Source of the DNA: SHVO01 sp041905525
GTDB lineage: Bacteria > Pseudomonadota > Alphaproteobacteria > Rhodospirillales > Rhodospirillaceae
Length of the DNA: 64,000 bases
Direction: 5' to 3'
Assembly: GCA_041905525.1 (NCBI GenBank)
Contig: JAYRKY010000008.1
Coordinates: 1 to 64,000, forward strand
Shown in pieces: positions 15,984-23,527 of the stretch (within the stretch, counting starts at the first letter, position 1; the number at the start of each line of letters is the position of its first letter). The notes beneath the pieces were generated by a model. It made no database searches and had not been told where the DNA came from. It saw only the letters and a program-made list of their open reading frames with translations. The translations under genes were made by a program, and so were the position numbers.

Positions 15984-16478
15984 ATGGGCGACCTTATGAC
16001 CTGTCCGGCGTGCAGCAAGGATATTTCACGATCTGCTAAGACTTGCCCGGGATGCGGACATCCGGTCGAGCAGCCCTTTGGCCTCGTTAAGTCCGACAAT
16101 GATTTCCTTGTGAAAGTAGGTTTTGGCCTGTTCGTAGGGATCATCCTCTTGGCAACTTGCCGGGGTAAGCCTGAGGATGCCACGAGGGCTCGCGCGAGGG
16201 CCGAGAAGGGTGCCTACGAGCAAAAATGCGGTGAAAAAGCCATGGCGCTCGTGATGGCTCAAGGTTTTGTCCAAAAAAAATTGCGAGCTCCCGCTACCGC
16301 CGATTTCCCGGCCAGTCTGGACGGCGTATTGATGTTGGAGTGCGGCCACTGGCGAGTGGACTCCTATGTTGACGCGCAAAATGGGTTCGGCGCGCTGATC
16401 CGCACTAGTTACCGCGCCGAGATGCGGAAGAACGATGCTGAGACTTGGGAGCTGATCCTGCTAACGCTGGATGAGTAG
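15984..16478 (+). CDS. zinc-ribbon membrane protein
   Basis: A 164-residue protein. A zinc ribbon with Cys7-x2-Cys10 and Cys21-x2-Cys24 (MTCPAC, TCPGCG) opens the protein. A single membrane segment follows (residues about 45-60, VKVGFGLFVGIILLATC), then a basic region and a C-terminal domain of about 90 residues with beta-like segments (GHWRVDSYVDAQNGFG). The ribbon would face the cytoplasm and the tail the periplasm. ATG codons at 15984 and 15996 are both possible starts. The tail resembles small domains found after zinc ribbons in other hypothetical proteins, but I cannot name it. It lies in the mobile element. Confidence 0.6.
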   Translation: MGDLMTCPACSKDISRSAKTCPGCGHPVEQPFGLVKSDNDFLVKVGFGLFVGIILLATCRGKPEDATRARARAEKGAYEQKCGEKAMALVMAQGFVQKKLRAPATADFPASLDGVLMLECGHWRVDSYVDAQNGFGALIRTSYRAEMRKNDAETWELILLTLDE

Positions 16479-16681
16479 GTGGGATTAATTGGTCCGTCTC
16501 GGCGCTTCGTTGGCCCCCGGATTAATCAAGATGCCTGATTTCTCGGTGTTGATCTTGCCAGCTCTTCGGCGGATTGGCGCTGGTGTGCGCCGCTGCGCAT
16601 CAAAGAAACGAGGCAGTTTACACTGGGCTGTGCAATAATTACCTCCTAGGCGTAGGACTGTTGGGCTGAGGACGCAGTAAC

Positions 16682-18511
16682 GTGCAAATTGAGCGCTTGC
16701 AGATCGAGGGTGGATTTCTTAACGGCTTCGATCTTCGCTTTAGGCCGGGGCTGAACGTAATTATTGGGGCTCGCGGCACCGGCAAGACATCCGTCATAGA
16801 GCTGCTCCGGTTCGTGCTTGGAGCGAGGAATCATACTAGTGAATCGCAGAGCCGCTCCCTCGAGCACGCTCATTCGATTCTAGATGGCGGCGAAGTTACC
16901 GTACTAATAGACAACATTTTCGACGAGGTGACCGCCAGTCGAAATGCAAATGATGAAGTGCCCCGTTCCAGTGGTCCCTTCACTCCTCCGATCGTACTGT
17001 CTCAAACTGAAATAGAAACGTTAGGGCTGAGCGACAGCGGGCGCTTAAACCTCATCGACGCCTTCGTGCAGGACCGCTCCGGACTTGCGGCCGAAGAGGC
17101 AGCAGCCGTTAGCGCCCTGCGATCTATATACAAAGAACTTTCAGGCCTTGAATCTGAAATTGCTGAACTATCTCAGAACATGCCGCAACGTGATGCCCTT
17201 GTGACGGAGCGATCCGAACTTGAATCACAGCAACTTAAGTTTCGGTCGCAGGCTGATGATGTAAAGCAAAGGCAGGATCGACTGGCGGAACTAACAGCGG
17301 AAATCGCCAAGCTGTCGGTGAGCGAAGGCTCACTCTCTAGATTCCAACAATCAACCAATAAATGGGCTGATAATTTAAAGCGGATGCTCCAGGCAGACCT
17401 GGGACCAGAAAGTTCCGGAACTCCCGAATCACTAAAGGAACTCCAGGCGCAGTACCAGCAGGCTGTTCGTAAGGTAGGTGATGCGATTGATGCGTTTGTC
17501 GTTGTGTCTCGGAATGCCCAAGAACAGCTAAGCGCAATTCAATCGGCAAAATTCTCCCGCGAGGCACTGGCTCGGCCAATAAGAGTCGAACTCGACCAAC
17601 TCACGCAAGGCGCAGGGGCAATAGAAAAGCAGCTTACGCATGTACAGACAAAAATTGCCGAGCTGGATGCTAAGGAAAAGATAGTTGCCGAAAGGAGGCA
17701 ACGTTTGGCTGCATCTCGCAAGCATCGCGATGAGCGTTTTACGCAGCTGCAAAAAATAAGGGCAAGGCGATCGGAATTGAGAACCCAAGCGGCGGCGACT
17801 CTTTCTCGCGCGCTGAGCCCAAACATAAAGGTCGAAATCGAACGACTAGCGAAGCACGACGAATATGCCAATGCAATCACCGACGCGCTTCGTGGAAGCG
17901 GGATGAAATACAATGACCTTGCGGTCGCGGTCGCTGAGAACGTTAGTCAACGCGAGCTGATCGACTTTGCTGAAGCTAACGACTTCAGCAATCTCGCTGA
18001 TATTGTCGGTATTCCGAAAGACCGCGCAGCACGTATGCTTAGCCATCTCAACGAGCATGGCATTGGCGAAATAGTAAGCGTCAATATTGATGACAACGTA
18101 CGGCTCAGCCTTCTCGATGGACTTGAATTTAAACAGATCGATGCTTTATCCGCAGGACAAAGATGCACGGTAATACTGTCTATAGTTCTTCAGCTGCGGG
18201 ATCGCATCCTCATTATTGATCAGCCAGAGGATCACCTGGACAACGCGTTTATAGCGACGACAGTAATAAAATCCCTACTTGAGCGCAAAAAAGATGGTCA
18301 GGTAATTCTGTCTACGCATAATGCGAATATACCAGTCTTGGGTGAGGCCGATCTTGTGGTTGAGCTTACCTCCGACGGAAGAAACGGGTTCGTCCAACTT
18401 GCAGAAGAGCTAGATCACCCAGGCGTGGTGCAGGCGATTAGCGCAGTAATGGAAGGCGGCAATGAGGCGTTCCGCGCTCGCGCGGCTTTCTATGCGGCGC
18501 ACACGAAGTGA
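16682..18511 (+). CDS. SMC/RecF-like ATPase with long coiled coil
   Basis: A 609-residue cytoplasmic protein with a GTG start after GAGGA. The Walker A loop GARGTGKTS is at residues 29-37. The middle (about 125-390) is a pair of charged coiled-coil arms. The C-terminal half-site has a signature-like LSAGQRC at 489-495, Walker B ILIIDQPEDHLDN at 509-521 and an H-loop STHNA at 544-548. It is therefore a complete ABC-type head of the SMC/Rad50/RecF class, resembling the ATPase half of TrlF-type proteins. Such ATPases sense or hold DNA ends or drive conformational signalling. It is the first gene of a coupled operon: the next gene starts within its stop (GTGA). Function in the set is inferred. 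Confidence 0.85.
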   Translation: MQIERLQIEGGFLNGFDLRFRPGLNVIIGARGTGKTSVIELLRFVLGARNHTSESQSRSLEHAHSILDGGEVTVLIDNIFDEVTASRNANDEVPRSSGPFTPPIVLSQTEIETLGLSDSGRLNLIDAFVQDRSGLAAEEAAAVSALRSIYKELSGLESEIAELSQNMPQRDALVTERSELESQQLKFRSQADDVKQRQDRLAELTAEIAKLSVSEGSLSRFQQSTNKWADNLKRMLQADLGPESSGTPESLKELQAQYQQAVRKVGDAIDAFVVVSRNAQEQLSAIQSAKFSREALARPIRVELDQLTQGAGAIEKQLTHVQTKIAELDAKEKIVAERRQRLAASRKHRDERFTQLQKIRARRSELRTQAAATLSRALSPNIKVEIERLAKHDEYANAITDALRGSGMKYNDLAVAVAENVSQRELIDFAEANDFSNLADIVGIPKDRAARMLSHLNEHGIGEIVSVNIDDNVRLSLLDGLEFKQIDALSAGQRCTVILSIVLQLRDRILIIDQPEDHLDNAFIATTVIKSLLERKKDGQVILSTHNANIPVLGEADLVVELTSDGRNGFVQLAEELDHPGVVQAISAVMEGGNEAFRARAAFYAAHTK

Positions 18512-19422
18512 CTGATTTCACTACAGCGCTTACCGATCTCTTTTCTGATGACCCAGATGTGCGACTGCGCGCAGCCCGGTTTCTAGCGCAGAACCCACGT
18601 TCACAAGACGCCGAAGTGCTTAAAAGGGCGTACCAGAGCGAAAGTGTGCACTGGATCAGCCGCGCACTGGAGCGCGCTCTCGCGCGAATTGAATATGCTC
18701 CCTCGCCAGCACCGAGCGTCGCCAGAGAGGTGCCGGACGCGCCGAAAGAGCTGGTTCGCGCTCTACATGCAAAAGCCGTCGAAGAAGTGTCCGGCACGAT
18801 TATCCATGAATTCTCCGCCGTGGTGGGGCCATTACTTTTAAGAGCAGAGCAGGACGTGCCTAACTTTGCAGCCTCTGAAACTGCAAAACTCCTGAATCAA
18901 CTCAAGAGCCTAATGGCTGCGGTGAGAAACATTAAGCGGGCGGCAGGGGTTCCGAGCTACACGGAGTTTGATCTCGTAGAGCTTGTGAGAGAAGTGATCG
19001 AAGCATGCGGCCCGTACGAGAACATCCAGGTTTCATTGCCACAATCTGGCCCATTTCCTATTCGAGCGGACCGAGACCAACTCAAAATCGCCATCTCAAA
19101 TGGTTTGCGCAATGCGAAGGAAGCCGTTCTAGCAGACAGTCGCGTCCAACCGCCAACTATCATACTCAATTGGGGACGAGCGGGCGCTGAGAACTGGCTG
19201 GCAATTATTGATAGCGGCCCGGGTTTTTCCGGCAGCCCTACGGCCGCCCTAAAGTTCGGCGCTACTACAAAGGAGAACCACATCGGTTTCGGCCTCGCAA
19301 CATCGTTGCAGGCAATGCAATCCATGGAAGGGGACGTACTTTTATCGAATACGACTGACGGGGGGGCGCGGTTCGAGCTGCGCTGGTATAGGAATGCTGA
19401 TCCTATTCGTCGAGGACAATAA
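18508..19422 (+). CDS. GHKL histidine kinase-like protein with N-terminal HEAT-like region
   Basis: A 304-residue soluble protein. Residues 15-62 look like HEAT repeats (DDPDVRLRAARFLAQNP). The dimerisation helix carries IIHEFSAVVGPLL, with His100 as the likely phospho-acceptor. The ATP site is complete: N box NGLRNAKEAV at 198-207, G1 DSGPGF at 235-240 and G2 GFGLATSL from 260. No membrane segment or sensor domain is present, so the signal probably arrives through the HEAT-like part or the upstream ATPase. The GTG start overlaps the ATPase stop by 4 bp, and the end overlaps the receiver gene by 29 bp. That gene order makes it the partner of the next protein. Confidence 0.8.
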   Translation: MTDFTTALTDLFSDDPDVRLRAARFLAQNPRSQDAEVLKRAYQSESVHWISRALERALARIEYAPSPAPSVAREVPDAPKELVRALHAKAVEEVSGTIIHEFSAVVGPLLLRAEQDVPNFAASETAKLLNQLKSLMAAVRNIKRAAGVPSYTEFDLVELVREVIEACGPYENIQVSLPQSGPFPIRADRDQLKIAISNGLRNAKEAVLADSRVQPPTIILNWGRAGAENWLAIIDSGPGFSGSPTAALKFGATTKENHIGFGLATSLQAMQSMEGDVLLSNTTDGGARFELRWYRNADPIRRGQ

Positions 19423-20815
19423 GACTTTCGTTAGTCAAGTGGCGCCCATCCTCCGCGGAATAAAGGGTGTGCGGGGGGTGATGGTCGCTTCTGACAAAGA
19501 AACCGCAGTAAAAATTCTAGAAGGTCACTTTGTCGACCTTATCATTTTGGATTTATCGATTCCTCCTGTTGATGGAAGCCTAGAGGCTGCGCCGGAACAC
19601 GGGCAGTCGGTCTTCTATGTTGCACGTGAAATAGCGCCTGGAACCCCAGTGATGATTCTGACTGGGTCAGAACCGGATCGTTTTAGTCGAGGCTTGGCAC
19701 GCCTGGGCGAAACGCACGACATCTGGGGTGACGGAACCGGTACCGCTACCGTCGATTACTATCTAAAGGAAGAGCTAAAGGACCTCGTGGACGAGGTTAA
19801 GAGGCGTGCGAGCACTCTCGCCGTTACGGACGCAATTACGATCGACACGCGGGGTCGCGACCTCAATTTAACAGTGCAAGAGAAGCGAATTCTAAAAGTC
19901 GTCACCCGTCGAGTAAATGGCACCTCATGCGAGCTTCAACGTTTGTCGGGAGGGCTCTCGGACGCAAAAGTGCTAAAAGCCAAACTGAAGGATGCGAACG
20001 GGCATGTGTTGACTATTTGTGCCGGGAAGCTAGGGGCGGGCGACCTAATCCATGAAGAAGCGCAAGCGTACGACAATTACGTAAAACTGCTGCCTATCGG
20101 GGTATTTCCTCCGCTGCTCCAGACTGTGAATAAGGGCGTTGGAGGTACGTCCGGCATCTTTTATTCGCTTGCGGAAGATACGACACACACGTTTTTTGAA
20201 TTTGTCGCTCAAGTGCCGGCAAATGGACCCAAGATTATAGCTGACCTCAAAGGCGGTCTCGGGCGGTGGTCAGGAGCGACAAATATTCGCTCAATATCTA
20301 TTTCTGAACTCCGCCGTCGCGTACTCGATGACAATGACTACAAGGAGGTAGTCGCCAAGTTTGGTCTGTCTCTCGATGATGTGGAGAGAATCGTCGTGCG
20401 GGCTAACGAAACCTGCATCCACGGTGATTTACACGGCGGAAACGTGCTTATAACTCCGGCGAATCCGGTATTGATTGATTTTGGAGATGTTGGAGCAGGC
20501 TTCGCCGCCATTGACCCTGTAACGCTAGAGCTTAGTCTGCTCTTCCATCCGGATGCCGGTCAGAACGGTTTAGCTGCGCAGTTAAGCCCACTAATCGGAA
20601 CATGGCCTGATCTGGATACTTACCTCCGTGGAAATCCGCTCGCAGCAGTGATTGAAGCGTGTCGTGAGTGGGCTCATGACATTGCTGGAAGCGACGCAGC
20701 CGTCCTTGCTGCTGCATACGCTTTTGTATTGCGACAATTCAAGTACGACACCGTAGATGCAAAAGTTACTGCTCACCTACTCGACAGCATCGTAAATCGT
20801 TTGCGACAACTTTGA
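19394..20815 (+). CDS. receiver domain fused to APH-type kinase domain
   Basis: A 473-residue protein. Residues 1-135 form a response-regulator receiver with acidic pair E7-D8, phospho-Asp D53 (IILDLSIP), T90 (ILTGSEP) and K125 (YYLKEE). Residues from about 175 form an aminoglycoside-phosphotransferase/protein-kinase-like domain with the catalytic loop HGDLHGGN at 343-350 and the metal-binding IDFGD at 361-365. The N-lobe is less clear. No DNA-binding domain is present, so the output of phosphorylation is probably control of the kinase domain. The start overlaps the histidine kinase gene. The target of the kinase is unknown. This fusion is unusual and suggests a cascade from ATPase to histidine kinase to small-molecule or protein kinase. 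Confidence 0.82.
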   Translation: MLILFVEDNKTFVSQVAPILRGIKGVRGVMVASDKETAVKILEGHFVDLIILDLSIPPVDGSLEAAPEHGQSVFYVAREIAPGTPVMILTGSEPDRFSRGLARLGETHDIWGDGTGTATVDYYLKEELKDLVDEVKRRASTLAVTDAITIDTRGRDLNLTVQEKRILKVVTRRVNGTSCELQRLSGGLSDAKVLKAKLKDANGHVLTICAGKLGAGDLIHEEAQAYDNYVKLLPIGVFPPLLQTVNKGVGGTSGIFYSLAEDTTHTFFEFVAQVPANGPKIIADLKGGLGRWSGATNIRSISISELRRRVLDDNDYKEVVAKFGLSLDDVERIVVRANETCIHGDLHGGNVLITPANPVLIDFGDVGAGFAAIDPVTLELSLLFHPDAGQNGLAAQLSPLIGTWPDLDTYLRGNPLAAVIEACREWAHDIAGSDAAVLAAAYAFVLRQFKYDTVDAKVTAHLLDSIVNRLRQL

Positions 20816-20828
20816 AGGCTGGCGCGGG

Positions 20829-22046
20829 TCAGATTGAACTGTCCCAATAGTAGGCCAAGACGCGTTGGATGGCCGCATTGATTTCGGTTGGTGATTTTAG
20901 AAGGTGTCGCGCGTGAGGCTGTGGTTCGATGATGCTAGTGACCTCGTTCATTCGCACATTCTGGACTTGAAGTTCGGCTTCATCAGCTAGTCGCTGACGG
21001 ATGTCTTGGCAGTCTTGGCAAATAGCTATGGGATGTCGTTTACCCGTTGCTTCATCGTAGTCAGTGGAGTGGTGAGTGCTAAAGGACCACTTCGACTGTT
21101 TTGACGGCCGAATAATTTCAACTTTACTGCGTCGACACCATGGGCAATTCCAGCCGTCGGCCACGCCCTTCCACTTGAGTACGCTCACTTTTACCCACTC
21201 AATTTCCTGGTCTGTAGGAGGAATAGCCTTCTTCCGTGGACCGTTAGTACGCCATCGCGTCTTATCGGGGGACCGTATTGGCTTTGGGGCGGAAATAGCT
21301 TCGAAGCGATCGATGTCAATCAGGGGGCCTTGTTTCGAGATTAGAAAAAGCGTGCCCTTTGCCCGCTGCTCGACCCAATTTGGTTGCTGCTGAAAGTCAG
21401 CATCTTCGTACCAGTGAGAATTGGTTGAGGCCAGTTTCACGATTGCCTCAACCAACTCGAATCGCCTTTGCAGTTGCTCGGATCGAAAAGCCCACACTTG
21501 AGACAGGGTGCCTTCGTCGATAGCGTGAGGTTTGCGTGGGCGCGCTACTACGAATCGTGAGATGTCGCTTGGCGTAAACGAGAAATCGATGTGCGCCCCG
21601 ACGAGTTTTTTTGCAGCACTATCGGAGTTATTGCAGTCCTCACAGATAATAGCTGGGTCGAACGCAGCAATGGCAGGCGCCGCACGCTCCGCGAACCGCT
21701 TCGAATCCCACGTTGCATGAAACTCTTTCATAGCGGCTATGTGGTCGTTTAGCCGCCGTTCAACATATCGATCCATGTGGTCATGGTGCGCAACGAGGTG
21801 TCCCATAACCTCGCCGTGAGAATTCAGCCGAGCTATTTCCTGCTTAGAGCGACGGCACGCTGGGCACTTCCAATCAGGCCGTGTTAAACACCACCATCTA
21901 TTGAGATCAAAACGCGCACTACCCAACGCCGTCGAAATTGTCTTGGAAAGAGTGCTCCATATTCCGTCTAGGTTAATTTCGGTACGCCTAAGGTATTCCT
22001 GTAACTCGTCGTCCGTGAACTCACTGTCGATTTCGGAATCGTGCAT
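20829..22046 (-). CDS. protein with two HNH-like zinc modules
   Basis: A 405-residue protein carrying two copies of one module. Module 1 has C61-x2-C64 (WKCPACRRSKQEI), H87-H88 (VAHHDH) and C135-x2-C138 followed by Asn (CEDCNN). Module 2 has WNCPWCRRSKVEI, THHST and ICQDCQD. The Cys pairs, His-His and CxxC-N order is that of HNH (treble-clef) nucleases. Module 1 keeps the Asn while module 2 has Gln in that place, so only one may be active. The gene is convergent with the receiver-kinase gene with a 13-bp gap, and is third in a minus-strand operon with two unknown proteins. A nuclease effector is inferred, not shown. Confidence 0.65.
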   Translation of the reverse strand: MHDSEIDSEFTDDELQEYLRRTEINLDGIWSTLSKTISTALGSARFDLNRWWCLTRPDWKCPACRRSKQEIARLNSHGEVMGHLVAHHDHMDRYVERRLNDHIAAMKEFHATWDSKRFAERAAPAIAAFDPAIICEDCNNSDSAAKKLVGAHIDFSFTPSDISRFVVARPRKPHAIDEGTLSQVWAFRSEQLQRRFELVEAIVKLASTNSHWYEDADFQQQPNWVEQRAKGTLFLISKQGPLIDIDRFEAISAPKPIRSPDKTRWRTNGPRKKAIPPTDQEIEWVKVSVLKWKGVADGWNCPWCRRSKVEIIRPSKQSKWSFSTHHSTDYDEATGKRHPIAICQDCQDIRQRLADEAELQVQNVRMNEVTSIIEPQPHARHLLKSPTEINAAIQRVLAYYWDSSI

Positions 22047-22068
22047 TCTGAATTGCCTGGGTGGGAAA

Positions 22069-22923
22069 TTAGAAGGTGATGCCGGGACTACGCATCGACG
22101 AAATAGCTTCTAAGTCTTGGTCGGCGCTGACGGTGCTCGAACCGCCAAATCTTATCTCTATGCGAAATGCAGAACATTCCAGCATTGGTTCGAGTAATAG
22201 TGATGCCGGAATGTTGTGGTTCTCAGCGATCCGTCGAGCGCGACCGTCAAAGCTGGCTCGCAGGAACTCTTCCATCGCAAGGATGCAGGCCCTTAGATTT
22301 GCTATCTGTTCGCTTAGCCGTGCTACCTTCCCAAAAGCATGGAGCTCAAAACGGCCAGTTGGCAATTCGACTGTGTTGCCTCCAACCTTCGATGCTTTGA
22401 TAGCATGTTGGAGATTGTTGTCTTGAGGTGCGGTGCCGCCCGATACTCCAAACAGAAACATTGGTTTTGTCATGTCTCCGGGGTCGGGTACGAAAAGCCA
22501 GGATACCTGGCCAAGGACAACCGCTGCTGCTGGGACTAATTCCTTTCGACCTGTTAGCTGCTCGGATAGATGTTGAAACCGATTGCGGACCGTTTCGATA
22601 GGCTCTGACCGCTTTATAAACGTCCGAACGAGGGGTAATTCGTCAAATCCCGGCGCTGGATACGTCCTAATTAAGACCCGAAGACGATTGAGCATGTCCA
22701 CTGTTGACCACGCGTCGGCGAGAATCGCGATACGCAGCTCGTCGGGCTGCTCTATTTGGTCAATGTTCCGTTTCGAATACTCCGAGGCTGCTGCACGCAG
22801 GCGCTCGAACGTGAGTGCTGTCATCTGCCCAGAGTAGCGAATTGCATCCAGCGTGAGACGCTCCCTCGCATTCAGGCCTTTAGGTACTCCTAGGAATGGA
22901 GAGTGTTTGCTAAACAGCTGCAC
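22069..22923 (-). CDS. hypothetical protein upstream of the HNH-like gene
   Basis: I do not recognise this protein. The frame is open from 23034, which would overlap the preceding gene by 82 bp. I place the start at the GTG at 22923, giving 284 residues; TTG codons slightly upstream or the ATG at 22824 are alternatives. It is soluble, with helical segments (LTFERLRAAASEYSKRNIDQ; LSEQIANLRACILAMEEFLR) and a beta-rich middle (AAAVVLGQVSWLFVPDPGD). It ends 22 bp before the HNH-like gene on the same strand, so co-transcription is likely. It may be a partner or regulator of that protein. Confidence 0.5.
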   Translation of the reverse strand: MQLFSKHSPFLGVPKGLNARERLTLDAIRYSGQMTALTFERLRAAASEYSKRNIDQIEQPDELRIAILADAWSTVDMLNRLRVLIRTYPAPGFDELPLVRTFIKRSEPIETVRNRFQHLSEQLTGRKELVPAAAVVLGQVSWLFVPDPGDMTKPMFLFGVSGGTAPQDNNLQHAIKASKVGGNTVELPTGRFELHAFGKVARLSEQIANLRACILAMEEFLRASFDGRARRIAENHNIPASLLLEPMLECSAFRIEIRFGGSSTVSADQDLEAISSMRSPGITF

Positions 22924-22952
22924 GCGTACGTCCAGACACAAGTTGACTGACT

Positions 22953-23246
22953 TCAGGTGCCCCAACTTAATGTTTGGCAAAGCGCCGCGAAAGCAGCGCA
23001 ATAGGCAGCCCAGGCGCTCAGCTTGCTCTGCCACGAAAGGGCTCTACCCAGTTCTTCTATGTCCTCGCTTTTTCCAGTGCCTACAGGCCCCGAGAGCAGC
23101 TGTGCACTTAGTCCACGCGGTATTTTGACGTCTATTCTGAACTGTTTTGGTAGGTCCACGTTGGCCGAGTATATCCATAGTATTCCAGCCAAAAGCGCAA
23201 AAAGCGCTGCTGCACCGTCTAAATACTGTTTCACGGACTCCCCCAT
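22953..23246 (-). CDS. small membrane protein, two predicted TM segments
   Basis: A 97-residue protein with the start taken at the ATG at 23246 (GESVKQYLDGAAALFALLAG). One hydrophobic segment is near residues 12-27 and another near the C-terminus (WAAYCAAFAALCQ). Between them lies a basic and polar domain (QFRIDVKIPRGLSAQL) that would face one side of the membrane. A longer frame to 23360 is open but has no better start. It is the first gene of the minus-strand operon leading to the HNH-like protein. Function is unknown; membrane anchoring of the system is a guess. Confidence 0.5.
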   Translation of the reverse strand: MGESVKQYLDGAAALFALLAGILWIYSANVDLPKQFRIDVKIPRGLSAQLLSGPVGTGKSEDIEELGRALSWQSKLSAWAAYCAAFAALCQTLSWGT

Positions 23247-23326
23247 CGGTAACGCCAGGATGCCTATCTCGCCCAATGTGAGATGGTCTGCCGTCCGTCC
23301 TGAGCGGCAGTCTAATTTATTGATTC

Positions 23327-23344
23327 GTACCAGTAGCCTGGTAC
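23327..23344. repeat. inverted pair GTACCAG-TAGC-CTGGTAC near right element end
   Basis: A perfect 7-bp inverted repeat (23327-23333 and 23338-23344). The word CTGGTACA also occurs at the left end before the integrase gene. Location 77 bp inside the right att copy fits an arm-type integrase site. Confidence 0.5.
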
Positions 23345-23420
23345 AACTACTTAACCGCATGGAGGCGGGCTTAAGGCGATTCCATTCCGTTTCAATGCCT
23401 TAGAATTTGGCACTCTTCTC

Positions 23421-23435
23421 CCTCCCTCTCCGCCA
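23421..23435 (+). repeat. right direct repeat, tRNA-Ser 3'-end att core
   Basis: An exact copy of 11201-11215. Beyond it the sequence returns to the G+C-rich signalling genes, so it marks the right boundary of the element. Confidence 0.7.
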
Positions 23436-23527
23436 GTGCCTGACGATGAAGTGTCCAATAGTTCCCTTCGCCAGGATTAACTCAGGAACAAAGCTTCCTG
23501 CTATCTCGGCGCTGCGGGAACCGAAGT

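Larger units (their letters stand above)
11201..23435. mobile_element. 12.2-kb integrative element with tRNA-Ser-type ends
   Basis: Identical 15-bp repeats (CCTCCCTCTCCGCCA) lie at 11201-11215 and 23421-23435 and match the 3' end of a tRNA-Ser including CCA. An integrase gene starts 100 bp inside the left copy. CTGGTACA-type motifs occur near both ends (11279-11300 and 23327-23344). The DNA between is visibly richer in A+T than its flanks and carries accessory genes only. Neither repeat is attached to a complete tRNA in this window, which fits a tandem arrangement of elements or a tRNA lying outside. Confidence 0.7.

Noticed and set aside
16682..20815. Assignment of the ATPase-kinase operon to the known Detocs defence system
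   Set aside because: Detocs also uses two-component parts, but I recall a different sensor and effector set, and no matching effector domain is visible here.
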